Source: Candidatus Latescibacterota bacterium | GTDB taxonomy: Bacteria; Latescibacterota; UBA2968; GCA-2709665 | Direction: 5' to 3' | DNA length: 64,000 nt | Assembly (NCBI GenBank): GCA_021295655.1 | Contig: JAGWBX010000009.1 | Span: 23,322-87,321, forward strand | Part shown: positions 53,134-62,839 of the stretch, one piece after another | Position numbering within the stretch: position 1 is the stretch's first letter | Layout: each line of letters begins with the position of its first letter | Position numbers and translations under genes: made by a program | Notes under the pieces: generated by a model | What the model saw: only the letters and a program-made list of their open reading frames with translations | Told to the model about the DNA's origin: nothing | Database searches by the model: none

Positions 53134-56100
53134 ATGGTCCCACGTCTTATTTGTGTGTTTTGCGCTCTGATGCTCGTGATTCCGGATCGGACGTCCGGGG
53201 CATACGGAGGCGAGCCGAGACTGGTGTGGACGGGAGCGGACGGCGTCGAGATCGAGGTCGACGGATCGGACTATCAGCTTCGAACCGTCCATCTTGAGGG
53301 CGTCGCCTACACCCAGGTTCAATTGCCCGGGGGAATGTGGCTGCCCGAACCCGGGCGTCCGGCGGTGCCCGTGCGCGGGACGCTGCTGGGTGTGCCATTC
53401 GGTGCGCGAGTTTCGGTTACGGTTGTAGAGGCGGAGTTCGACGAGGTTTCGGGGGTGCTGCTGATGCCGGCGCCGCAGCCCCGGTCCGCGGGCCGGGGGG
53501 CGTTCGGGACGGCGGTTGAGGTCTACGAGCCGGACGCGGATTTTTACGCCGCCGATGGCCTCTATCCCGCGCAGCAGGCCGTGGTTACGCGCATCGGCGT
53601 CATACGGGATCAGCGGGTGGCCGGGATTTCATTGAGGCCGATACAATACAACCCGGCGCGGCAGCAGCTTCTCATCGCCAGCAGGCTCCGGGTGAGGGTT
53701 CGGTTCGTGCGTGACGAGCGCTCCATTGGGGTTTCGCCTTCGGATGAAGGCGTCGGCGGTGGATTCGAGGAATTCTACGAGACGTCATTGTTGAACGCGG
53801 ATCAGGCGCGGCCCTGGAGGGGCCGGATCGAGCAGGGCGACGGGCTTCGAAAGCCGCGGATCTCGGAAGACCTGGACCCGGCGGCCGACTACCACAAAAT
53901 CCGGATACGGGATGACGGGCTGTACCGGCTGGATGCGGACTGGTTCGCCGATGCGGGCATTGCCCTTCAGGCTGGGGACCTGGAGCGATTGAAGGTCTTT
54001 CTGAACGGTCAGGAGGTACCGGTTGACGTGCGGGACGATGGAGACGGTGTGCTGGGCGAGGGAGAGGGCGCAATATTCTACGGCGAGTACAGACGGGCGC
54101 CGGATCGCAATTTCGAGCATGAGCTGGGACGGGAACAGGTGTATTGGCTTACGCTTGAGGGGAGACCCGGCCGGCGTTTCGAGGAGGTGGATGGGTCGCC
54201 CGGGAGCGGGTACCCAACGGTCAACCTGTTCACGCACAGGGCGCATGCCGAGGTGGACTCGCTTTACGATCCGCTTGGACAATCTCCCGATGCGAATCGC
54301 GACCACTGGTACTGGGGGCGAACCGGCTCCCCGGGAAGGCCGGGTACGGGTTTTCAGAACGTGGGCGAGTATCCCGTGACCGTACCCGTTGCATTGCCCG
54401 ACCTGGACCGAACTCCTGGAAACACGGCCCGCATCCGCGTGGGGATGCACGGATTGACCTTCAGGCGATTGTTCGAACCCGATCATCGAACGGTCGTCCG
54501 GCTTTCCGGCGGCACGGTTGTGGCCGACGACCGGTGGGACGGGAAGCGCGCGTTCGTCGCCGAAGGGGCGGCGCCGGTGTCGGAACTCGGCGACACGACC
54601 CGGGTGACGCTCGCGACGCCGGGAGCCGCCGATTTTCCGGCCGACTACATCGAACATGTGTTTCTCAACTGGGTTGAGGTTGCATATTCCAGGCGGTTTG
54701 AATGCGTTGAAGGCAAGCTGGCGTTCGCGCCGGATGAAACCGGTGAAGGCCGTACATTCTCAATATCCGGTTTTCGGGATGCCGACGTGTCCATCTACGA
54801 CGTCTCAGGATCCCGGAGGATCCTGGATGTAGAGGTGACGCCACGCGATGCGGGATTTCAGGCCCGCTTCGAACTGCCGGCTGTCTCCGGACGATTCGTC
54901 GCGATGGATTCGGACGCCATTCAACGGGCGCCCGCCGGGGAGGCGGCCAGGGCGCCGGCATTCGGACATGAGGGCGCCGACTACGTAATCGTCGTCCATC
55001 CTCGGTTTCGCGAGGCGGCAGAGCGTCTGGCCGATCACCGGCGCGGACGGGGATTGCAGGTTCAGGTTGTGGACGTTATGGATATCTACGACGCATTCTC
55101 ATTCGGGCAGTTCGAGCCGCGGGCAATCCGCCGATTTATGCGGTACGCCTTCGAAAACTGGACGCGGCGACCCACCTATCTCCTGTTATTCGGCCCGGAC
55201 AGTTTCGATTACCGGCGCAACTTTGACCCATCCGTCGTAGAGCGGCACGTGGATATGGCCGTTGTTCCCTCGCTTCCCTTTCAGTCCGTGAGAAGGGGGC
55301 TGACCTATACGGATCACTTTTTCGGCGCCGTGGCGGGTTCTGAGGACGATCTGTTCCAGGATATTTTCGTGGGCCGGCTTCCGGTGGCTACCCGACGGGG
55401 GGCCGTGGCCCTGGTCCGTAAAATCATAGCCTATGATCAGGCGCCGCACGACCGGTGGCGGGACAGGGCGCTGTTTATGGCCAACCACGATCCATTGTCG
55501 ATCTTCACGTCCCCCAGCGACCGGTTGTCGGCAAACTACACCGAGCCGCTCGGGCTGGAATCCTTCAAGGTTTACAACGATGAGGATACCGGGCCTGAAC
55601 CCAATGAGGACACGGGCGAAGTCATCCGGCAGATCAACGAGGGGCGGCTGCTGGTAAATTTCCTCGGTCATGGAAGCGTTTCGGGAATGGCGCGGTTCTT
55701 GAGAGGAAGTTCGCAAAGAGTAAGCTATAACTATATGCGTCAGATCGTCAATGCGGACCGATTGCCGATTGTGGTGGCCCTGTCCTGCCTGAACGGACAG
55801 TTCTCGGATCCGAGGTTCACGTGCCTGGCAGAGGAAATGACTCGTAAGGCGGACGGCGGCGCCATCGCGTATATCTCGGCTTCAGCGCTTGCGGCTGTCA
55901 TTACCAACGATTTCCTGAACGACCGTCTGTTTGCAGCGTTCTTCAGAGACGGCGTCCGTGAATTCGGCGCCGGTCTGGCGGTGTCAAAGGCGGCGCTGGA
56001 CACGCGTTTCCCTGAGTTGAAAACGCTTACCCTTGGCATACAGTTGATTGGCGATCCCGCACAGCAGCTTGCCATATTGCCAAACCCCGACTTTGCACTG

Positions 56101-58896
56101 GATTCCGGAAGTCTGAGCGTGTTGCGGACCGGTCCGTTGACCGTGGAAGATTCGGTCCGGATCGCAATCCGGATAGAAAACGCCGGGATTGCCCCGCGCT
56201 CGGGGCCCGCGGTTGTTCTGGTGGACCGCAATCTGGACCGGGGCGAGGTAGATACCCTGTTTGCAGGCGTGTTTCCGGCCTTCGGCCATGGGGACAGCAC
56301 AGCGGTGATGTGGCCGTTGGCCGGCCGGTCCGGGAGACACCTGCTGGCGCTGACGGTGGATCCTGACGATGAGATTCCCGAATTGAATGAAGCGAACAAC
56401 CACGTTGAGGTCGAGCTGGACGTATCCGGAACGCTATCGGCCGTGCCCACGATGCCAAGGCAGAGTCAGGTCGTACCTGCTTCGGCGGTGCGGTTGGCCG
56501 TGCGCCCGGGTACCGACGCGGTGGAAGTAGTTGGAGAATTCGAGGTGAATGGCTCGCCGGCGTTCGACGGTCCGGGCGTGATTCGTTCCGGAACCGTTGC
56601 GGGGCGCGAGGGGCTCGTGTTGTGGAAAATGCCGGCGTTGGCTCCAGGGACGTACTTCTGGCGGACCCGGGTGCGAGAGGGTGACGAATTCGGGGCATGG
56701 TCCGCCACCATGGACTTTAGCGCACAGCCCAACGCGCCCGCGCGGGACGTCCTGTGGCGCCAGGACGCCGCCAATGCGTTCAAGCGGGCTGAAGCAACGG
56801 ACGTTCGACTGGCTGAGGGCGCGGTTTCCCGCGTGCTCGATCCGCCGCCCTTGCGATTGAACGCGGGCACGCGGGAAGAGGCGTTCGCCGCCGAAGGCGT
56901 CAGGGGCACGGGCGTGTTGTGTACGGACGGCGCTTACCTTTACGTGAACCGGTTCTATTCTCCTACGGCCGTTTATCCGGGGACGGATATATTCGAAAGG
57001 ATTGGCACCGGATTCCGGGGCACGCGGGCCGGCCAGAATCAGGGCGTGCTTGCGGAGACACCCGTTCTCGGCGTTTCCGCAACCTATCACGGCGACGGGT
57101 TTGTCTATGCCGACAATCGGCGGGGGCGTGAACTGGCGCGTATTTCGCCGTCAACGGGGGTTGTGGACCGCGTTCAGGTGCCGGACGGGTTGATGGAGTT
57201 CCGAACCGGGCTGGTGTTTGACGGGCATTCGCTGATCACGTCGGATGGCGCCTATATCTACAATCTTGCGGCAGCCGTGGACGGCGTGCAGCGCGCGGGA
57301 TGGTCGGTGCGGGTTTTCGATCCGTCGGAAGGCTGGCGCCTGGTGCGGGAATTCACGGTTGCGCCAACCCGGACCGGGTTCGCGTATCTGGTTACAGACG
57401 GCGTGATCGCGGACGGAAAGTATCTCTATCTGGTCGAATTCGGCACCGGGCTGACCCATCGGGTGCGGGTGGTTGACGCCCGGAACGGAGAATTTATCGA
57501 GGAATACGAAAGCGACCAGGCCGAAACCGATATCCTGACCGGGCAGTACGACTGGACCAACAACAAGGTGTGGATGGGCCAGCTCAACGGTCCTATGATT
57601 TACCGTTACGCGGGGAAAACGCTGCCGCCGTACGGGACATTGACGTCGGAGCCGATCGGTCCGGCCGGCGCCTGGCACGCACTCACGCTCGACGTTCGGG
57701 AGGCGGCGGGCGGACGGGCGGAAGTGGATATACTCGGTGAGGCTCCGTCGGGAGGATTCGCACCGCTTGCCGAATGGACCGGCCTCGGCGCTGACGGCGA
57801 GATCAACTTGGCCAACCTCAAGGATAATCGTATCCGGGTCCGGGTCCGGTTATTTGGAGAGGCATTGGGGCCTTCGGCAGGATTGACGGGATGGCAGGTC
57901 CGTTACCGGCCGCAGTCCGATCTTGTGCTGTCAGGGCTGAAGGCAGCGCCACTCGTAGTTGATGAACTGGATCCCGTGCAATTGACGGTTCAGGCCCGGA
58001 ACATGGGTCCTCTGGATCTGGTTCCTGGCGCTGTGGTCGCCTTTTACAGCGGCGCGCCCGAAAACGGACGGCTGATTGGACGCGCGTCGGTTCCCGAAGC
58101 AACGCCCGTGGGTGAAACAACGTCGGTATCGCTCGTCTGGAATACCGCCAGATTTTCAGGGACCAACGTCATTACGGCGCGGCTTGAGGATCTCTCCGGT
58201 CGTGGGAGCCATTTCGTGAGAGAGACCACAGCCGACGAGAGCGTTGAGGTCCATCCCAGCGACGATCGGACGGGGCCTGAACTGGACCTGGTCGCGCTGG
58301 ACGCCGCAGGAGAGGTCCGACCGGATGACTTTCTCCCTTCAACGCCGAAGTTCTTTGCCGTGTTCCGGGATTCGAGCGGCATAGACGCCGGTTCGGTGCG
58401 GATCGTGCTTTCGGGGCTCGAAGATGAAATCTCCGATGTGCTGACCTCGGACCGGGTGTCGGATCGGAAAGAAGACGGGACGTCATTGGGATTCACCTGG
58501 TCTCAACGGCTGGACGACGGCCGCTACACGCTTTCGGTTTCGGGAACCGACCAGCTGGGAAATGGCCCCGCGGAGAAGTCCATGGCATTTCAGGTGTCGT
58601 CGGACCTCGCCATCGAAAGGGTGCTGAACGTTCCCAATCCCACCGCCGAGGCCACGGACTTTACGTACATTTTGTCCCGGCCCGCTGAGGTGGTAATCCG
58701 CATCTTTACAATATCGGGAAGACTGATCCGGATTCTGGAAGGCGCGCCCGGGCGGGCGGGGTATAATCAGGTCCGATGGGACGGGCGGGACGCGGACGGG
58801 CACCTGCTGGCCAACGGCGTATATCTCTACACGGTTACCGCTGACGACGGCCGGAAACGGGTGCGTGAGAAAGAGCGGTTGATCGTATACCGATGA
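53134..58896 (+). CDS. Secreted C25 (gingipain-like) cysteine protease with C-terminal FlgD/T9SS-like sorting domain
   Basis: A 1,920-residue exported protein. Signal peptide covers ~1-23; a propeptide-like beta region (PGRPAVPVRGTLLGVPFGAR) runs to ~250. The peptidase C25 domain (ADYVIVVHPRFREAAERLADH to LIGDPAQQLAILPNP) has catalytic His846 (FLGHGSVSG) and Cys885 (VALSCLNGQF). A CARDB-like domain, then a propeller-like insert of ~350 residues (DGAYLYVNRFYSP, DGKYLYLVEFGTG), further Ig-like regions and a final FlgD-like domain follow. The final domain (residues ~1830-1920) carries VLNVPNPTAEATDFTYIL and DADGHLLANGVYLYTV. PorU-type proteases and gingipains of type IX secretion have this general plan. 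Target unknown. Confidence 0.9.
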   Translation: MVPRLICVFCALMLVIPDRTSGAYGGEPRLVWTGADGVEIEVDGSDYQLRTVHLEGVAYTQVQLPGGMWLPEPGRPAVPVRGTLLGVPFGARVSVTVVEAEFDEVSGVLLMPAPQPRSAGRGAFGTAVEVYEPDADFYAADGLYPAQQAVVTRIGVIRDQRVAGISLRPIQYNPARQQLLIASRLRVRVRFVRDERSIGVSPSDEGVGGGFEEFYETSLLNADQARPWRGRIEQGDGLRKPRISEDLDPAADYHKIRIRDDGLYRLDADWFADAGIALQAGDLERLKVFLNGQEVPVDVRDDGDGVLGEGEGAIFYGEYRRAPDRNFEHELGREQVYWLTLEGRPGRRFEEVDGSPGSGYPTVNLFTHRAHAEVDSLYDPLGQSPDANRDHWYWGRTGSPGRPGTGFQNVGEYPVTVPVALPDLDRTPGNTARIRVGMHGLTFRRLFEPDHRTVVRLSGGTVVADDRWDGKRAFVAEGAAPVSELGDTTRVTLATPGAADFPADYIEHVFLNWVEVAYSRRFECVEGKLAFAPDETGEGRTFSISGFRDADVSIYDVSGSRRILDVEVTPRDAGFQARFELPAVSGRFVAMDSDAIQRAPAGEAARAPAFGHEGADYVIVVHPRFREAAERLADHRRGRGLQVQVVDVMDIYDAFSFGQFEPRAIRRFMRYAFENWTRRPTYLLLFGPDSFDYRRNFDPSVVERHVDMAVVPSLPFQSVRRGLTYTDHFFGAVAGSEDDLFQDIFVGRLPVATRRGAVALVRKIIAYDQAPHDRWRDRALFMANHDPLSIFTSPSDRLSANYTEPLGLESFKVYNDEDTGPEPNEDTGEVIRQINEGRLLVNFLGHGSVSGMARFLRGSSQRVSYNYMRQIVNADRLPIVVALSCLNGQFSDPRFTCLAEEMTRKADGGAIAYISASALAAVITNDFLNDRLFAAFFRDGVREFGAGLAVSKAALDTRFPELKTLTLGIQLIGDPAQQLAILPNPDFALDSGSLSVLRTGPLTVEDSVRIAIRIENAGIAPRSGPAVVLVDRNLDRGEVDTLFAGVFPAFGHGDSTAVMWPLAGRSGRHLLALTVDPDDEIPELNEANNHVEVELDVSGTLSAVPTMPRQSQVVPASAVRLAVRPGTDAVEVVGEFEVNGSPAFDGPGVIRSGTVAGREGLVLWKMPALAPGTYFWRTRVREGDEFGAWSATMDFSAQPNAPARDVLWRQDAANAFKRAEATDVRLAEGAVSRVLDPPPLRLNAGTREEAFAAEGVRGTGVLCTDGAYLYVNRFYSPTAVYPGTDIFERIGTGFRGTRAGQNQGVLAETPVLGVSATYHGDGFVYADNRRGRELARISPSTGVVDRVQVPDGLMEFRTGLVFDGHSLITSDGAYIYNLAAAVDGVQRAGWSVRVFDPSEGWRLVREFTVAPTRTGFAYLVTDGVIADGKYLYLVEFGTGLTHRVRVVDARNGEFIEEYESDQAETDILTGQYDWTNNKVWMGQLNGPMIYRYAGKTLPPYGTLTSEPIGPAGAWHALTLDVREAAGGRAEVDILGEAPSGGFAPLAEWTGLGADGEINLANLKDNRIRVRVRLFGEALGPSAGLTGWQVRYRPQSDLVLSGLKAAPLVVDELDPVQLTVQARNMGPLDLVPGAVVAFYSGAPENGRLIGRASVPEATPVGETTSVSLVWNTARFSGTNVITARLEDLSGRGSHFVRETTADESVEVHPSDDRTGPELDLVALDAAGEVRPDDFLPSTPKFFAVFRDSSGIDAGSVRIVLSGLEDEISDVLTSDRVSDRKEDGTSLGFTWSQRLDDGRYTLSVSGTDQLGNGPAEKSMAFQVSSDLAIERVLNVPNPTAEATDFTYILSRPAEVVIRIFTISGRLIRILEGAPGRAGYNQVRWDGRDADGHLLANGVYLYTVTADDGRKRVREKERLIVYR

Positions 58897-58930
58897 CGTG
58901 TATCGGATGGAAAGGTCACTGACCGGACTC

Positions 58931-58962
58931 AGCCCGGATGGACTTTTTCAACGGACTGCTAA
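58931..58962 (+). mobile_element. MITE-like element, right-end fragment (copy 4)
   Basis: The 32 bases starting AGCCCGGATGGACTTTTTCA and ending in CTGCTAA match the right ends of copies 1-3 almost exactly, but no left end or central hairpin is present upstream. It lies ~35 bases after the C25 protease stop. Either a truncated copy or a solo end left by deletion. Confidence 0.75.
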
Positions 58963-59784
58963 GGGTGGATATTTTCTCCGGAGGGCGGCCTGTACTTCGT
59001 GCCAGCCTTTTCGGACGTTGCGCCCCGTTTCAGGGGTTTTCGTCGCGTCGCCGCGTTGCTGTTTTTTCAATTGGGGTTAAGGAAAGTTGCGCATACTCTC
59101 GAAAATTATAAGTTTTGGTTATTCAAACACTTATCATTCAGTACGAATTTTTTTTGGAACTTCGGGCGGGGCAAGGGCGTGTGAACCGCAACAGTTGACG
59201 GAAATCAGGCACGTCCGATGTTGAATGGCGCGGCTTGACCCGGATTCCTTCAGGAAGTTATCCAAACCAACGCATTTTGTACCCCTTCGAGAGGAAATCG
59301 CCGAGATCAATAACGCGAACTGATTTTAAGTGAAGTAAAAACAAATAATTATGTAAATTGGGTGCCGTATCTGCGAGTTTTCGAGATGATTTCTCGAGAA
59401 CGGTACGACACCAGATACCACCCCAATTTACTGAACGGTTCGCACACTTGATTATGGCGTTTTCTCCCAAATTTCCCGCTTTCGCGCTCAGCACTGCCAG
59501 TGTACCGGGCCCGGTGTTTTCCATTTCCTCGCAGTCGCTTCATTCGCAGATCAGTCGGTTCGCTCCCTCTCCAGGTAGTTCTGCAGGCGATCAGGCCGCG
59601 TCCTCTCCCGAATTATCTTCCTCCATACCTGTATTCATTCCCGTTTTCGGCGCGTGCGATCAGAACGTGCGATGTAACGGCCGGTTGTAGACCGCCGCAA
59701 TCCGGAACCTTCGAATTGTGCGTGCCAGGTGCATCCGTGCGCCGTGGATACAGGAAATCCATATTTTCTCCAGGGACTGGACCC
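58963..59784. other. Gene-free region before the response-regulator pair
   Basis: About 820 bases without a convincing gene. AT-rich patches (for example near 59100-59150 and 59330-59360) contrast with the GC-rich neighbours. Open frames here have no recognisable domains and overlap each other on both strands. The clearest structure is the long inverted repeat at 59353-59431, listed separately. The upstream open part of the response-regulator frame (back to 59500) has no domain similarity. Confidence 0.6.
59353..59431. repeat. Long bipartite inverted repeat / structured RNA candidate
   Basis: Outer arms GTAAATTGGG-TG-GTATCTG (59353-59373) and CAGATAC-CA-CCCAATTTAC (59412-59431) pair over ~19 bp with two small bulges. 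Inside, GTTTTCGAGA (59377-59386) and TCTCGAGAAC (59392-59401) form a second 10-bp hairpin with one G-T wobble and a 5-base loop. The fold is symmetric enough to be a cruciform, a miniature element or a small RNA. It lies ~350 bases before the first response regulator. Confidence 0.7.
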
Positions 59785-60486
59785 ATGAATAAGCGCAGGA
59801 TATTGATGGTAGATCGTAAGTCGGCTGCAAGGTCGGAAATCGTCAGATTTCTTCAAGACGAACCATTCGAGATTGTGACCGCGGAAAACGGTGGAGAAGG
59901 ACTCGAGATGTTGAGAAGGAGAGATATTGACCTCGCAGTCGTTGAAGCACGTGTAAAAGAACAGGACTGGACAACGCTGTTGAGGGGGATAAAGGCGGCG
60001 GAAATCCGCACGGAGATGCTGCTCGTGACAAGCGTGAGAACGCCAACGTCGGGGGGAAAGCGCGTGCACAGAGCCTATTCTATTGGCGCGCTTGATAAGC
60101 CGATTGAGAGAGATTCATTCCTGGCGAACATAAACAGAACCCTGCCATTGCAGGACTCGTGGAAGCGTCGCCTGGAGTCATTTCTGGAAGACAACTACAA
60201 GAACCCGGAGTTGAGATTTGAGGACGTCGAGCGCCATTTCAGGTTCTCCAGAACCTACGGTTATCGAATGTTCAAGCAGCATCTGGGAGAATCATTCAGC
60301 GTTCGTCTCAGGAAAATTCGCCTGGCAAAAGCGGAGGAAGCACTGAAGAACACCACGGCTTCCGTTTCGGAAATCGCCTATCAGTGCGGCTTTGCGTCTT
60401 TATCGACGTTCAGCAAGGTATTCAAGGCGAAATTCGGGAGAAATCCGACCACATATCGCAGAAATTGGAAACTGGGACAAATTTAG
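59785..60486 (+). CDS. AraC-type response regulator with non-canonical receiver (Glu at phospho-site), copy 1
   Basis: A 233-residue regulator. Residues 1-120 are a receiver-like domain (ILMVDRKSAARSEIVRFLQD, DLAVVEARV, LLVTS, LDKPI). The phospho-acceptor Asp is replaced by Glu54, and the acidic pair is Asp10-Arg11; Thr82 and Lys105 are kept. Residues ~130-230 are an AraC double helix-turn-helix (FEDVERHFRFSRTYGYRMFK, VSEIAYQCGFASLSTFSKVF). Glu at this position often mimics phosphorylation, so the protein may be active without a kinase. Start is ATG 59785. A close paralogue follows 154 bases downstream. Confidence 0.88.
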   Translation: MNKRRILMVDRKSAARSEIVRFLQDEPFEIVTAENGGEGLEMLRRRDIDLAVVEARVKEQDWTTLLRGIKAAEIRTEMLLVTSVRTPTSGGKRVHRAYSIGALDKPIERDSFLANINRTLPLQDSWKRRLESFLEDNYKNPELRFEDVERHFRFSRTYGYRMFKQHLGESFSVRLRKIRLAKAEEALKNTTASVSEIAYQCGFASLSTFSKVFKAKFGRNPTTYRRNWKLGQI

Positions 60487-60640
60487 TACTCCAGAACAAA
60501 CTTGCGTTCTTCACATCGTATTTCCGTCGCAGATATTCTTAGTGTGCACCGCATTGACCGGAGATTCCCAGGGCGCTTGCGTGGGATATTCGTATGGCGT
60601 GAAGTCGGGCAACTCTGATTGTCGAGGGGGATCCAACGTG

Positions 60641-61366
60641 ATGGACAAACGGAAAATCCTGATAGTGGACCGGGACCCGGAGGTAACATCGGAGCTTGCA
60701 GCATTCCTGAAAGACGAACCCTATGAAATCGTCACCGCGGAAAACGGACCGAATGGCCTTGACATATTGAGGAGAGAGAAGATCGACCTGGCCGTGGTGG
60801 AGGTATGCGTAGAGGATCAGGACGGGATCACGCTTCTGGAGGGTGTGAAGGCAGAGGAGATTCAGACGTCGGTGCTGCTCGTTACAAGCCTGGGAACCCT
60901 CGAACCGGGAGAGGAAGTGCACAAGCCCTTTACCATGAGCGTATTTGACAAGCCGATCGATAGAGATGCATTCCTGGCAAACATCAGGAAATATATGCCA
61001 TTGCAGGACCTGTGGAAGAGCCGGCTGGAGTCGTTTCTCGAAGACAACCACAGCAATCCCAATCTGAAATTCGAAGACGTGGTACGTCACTTCAGGTTCT
61101 CCAAGTCCTACGGATATGCCTTGTTCAGGATGCATCTGGGAGAATCATTCACCAGGAGTCTGCGGAATGTCCGCCTTGCGAAAGCCGAAGAAGCGCTGAA
61201 AAACACCACGGCTTCCATTTCGGAAATCGCTTATCTGTGCGGCTTCGGATCTCTATCCAACTTCAGCAAGGTCTTCAAAGAGAAATATGGTAACAGCCCG
61301 ACGACATACCGCAGAAATTGGAAACTGGGACAAATCCAGGACGTCCGGACAAACCTTATAAATTGA
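60641..61366 (+). CDS. AraC-type response regulator with non-canonical receiver (Glu at phospho-site), copy 2
   Basis: A 241-residue paralogue of the preceding gene, alignable end to end without major gaps. The receiver has Asp10-Arg11-Asp12, Glu54 in IDLAVVEVCV instead of Asp, Thr82 and Lys104. The AraC domain is FEDVVRHFRFSKSYGYALFR and ISEIAYLCGFGSLSNFSKVF. The two DNA-binding domains differ at several helix positions, so they may read related but distinct sites. Start ATG 60641 (GAGGGGG about nine bases upstream); GTG three bases earlier is possible. No histidine kinase gene lies nearby. Confidence 0.88.
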   Translation: MDKRKILIVDRDPEVTSELAAFLKDEPYEIVTAENGPNGLDILRREKIDLAVVEVCVEDQDGITLLEGVKAEEIQTSVLLVTSLGTLEPGEEVHKPFTMSVFDKPIDRDAFLANIRKYMPLQDLWKSRLESFLEDNHSNPNLKFEDVVRHFRFSKSYGYALFRMHLGESFTRSLRNVRLAKAEEALKNTTASISEIAYLCGFGSLSNFSKVFKEKYGNSPTTYRRNWKLGQIQDVRTNLIN

Positions 61367-62839
61367 CCCCGCGCGATATTTGTGTGTGATTTAACGCAGA
61401 CTGTTGTGCCAATGGCAATCTGCAAGTCAGGTCTCGGCCGCTAAACCCCGTACGGTCGTCGGAATATCGTCTATACGACGCGATGGTGCGGTTCGGTCGA
61501 AAATATCGGTTTGAGTTCTCACTCCCGTTCGCGATTTGCCATGCGCCGGTGGTCGTTTCAGGTTCGTCGCGGCGAATTTTCTGCTGACGGTTTCGAAAGA
61601 AAGGAGCCAGAGTACCAGGACGATACCACTTTGTTTGTTGGCTGGAAGGTTTCGCAAGGCTTGCGCCTCGATAATTTCATCTCGAAACGTAGCCGAAATC
61701 TGAATCATCAGATGGAATCGGCAAACCCTTTCAAACCCGCTCACAGTCTGAGCGCGCCCGGGTCTGCATTAACGTGAATGACGCAGGTCCGATGTTTTCG
61801 ATCGAATTGTCGAAAGTGAAAGGGAGGGAGTGGACATGGTACTCAAGCCATCGGTTATGAGGCCCACCGCAGGGCTGGCCGCTGCTCTGAAGACAGAATC
61901 ACGTCGACCGATGCGGCACGCGATGAACGAAAATCGCTGTAAGCCTCTCGTTAACGACCTCTCATTCCTCCTTACCTTTCCGTTTCTCTCTTCCGGTACA
62001 GCCTCAATACCCGGCTCGCTCTTCCTCGTCGTCTCTTTCGTCCCTCGTCCTACACATGCTTACTGCTGCGGCTCAGGTGCGGCTGAATACCTTCGGACGG
62101 TGCATCGTCGCCCAACCTTCAGCGGATGCGAGCCGTTTGGTGATCGACCATTGCCGACGCCGGGGGTTCAGGAGGGAATCTGAGCGCTGCTGTTCACCCG
62201 TGCGCTTTCGCTGCTCGAGTCTCCAAGCAGATTGGCCGCGGATGCGGCGCGATTCGCCTATGCATCCGACAAAGACCTTGTAAAAAGACCGTGAAAAAAA
62301 CGCCAAAGCGGCATCCGCGGATACGATTCCGGGTTCCGCCGGTACCGATATGAACGACGAAGGGTCTTTGGGGTTAATTTCCGGCGAAACCGCTCTATAC
62401 ATCGGGGATTAAGAAAACGATAATCACCAAGAATCACTAATATCAAACAGAAGTATCACCAAATAGTCACGCGCGCCTCATATTATTTCCGGCCAGAAGC
62501 CAAATTGAGTCTTATATTGAATTCCTGCGTTGTATCGGCCAGAAGAGTAAGCGTTGCGAATCCTCGATGCGGAGATCGTCGGGCAGGTAAAGTAGTCGAC
62601 GGTACCCTGACGACCCGGAGGCTTCGCTGGCAGTCCAATTGTGGATTTTCGACGGTCGATAGCCCCGTGGAGCTGTGCACGAAGGAGGGCGGATATTCAT
62701 CAGTCTATGAGACGTATACGCCCCGATGCACCCGCGCTTGGACACCTCCGGATGGAATTCGGGAGCGGGTGCGGTGCCGACCGCTGTCGGCAGTACTCGA
62801 CACGTCACCGCTCGGGTGACGTAACTAAAAGAGGAAGAT
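61367..62839. other. Gene-poor region, nothing recognised
   Basis: About 1.47 kb without a convincing gene. Several short frames exist on both strands (for example 61427-61744 -, 61830-62183 +, 62641-63240 +), but they overlap one another, have arginine/serine-rich shadow composition or lack ribosome sites, and show no domain. AT-rich patches occur near 61380 and 62400-62520. It may hold decayed genes or a long regulatory region upstream of the secreted-protein genes. Confidence 0.55.

Noticed and set aside
61427..61744. 105-residue - strand frame and overlapping 88-residue + strand frame
   Set aside because: They overlap antisense, neither has a ribosome site or recognisable domain, and neither resembles a transposase fragment.
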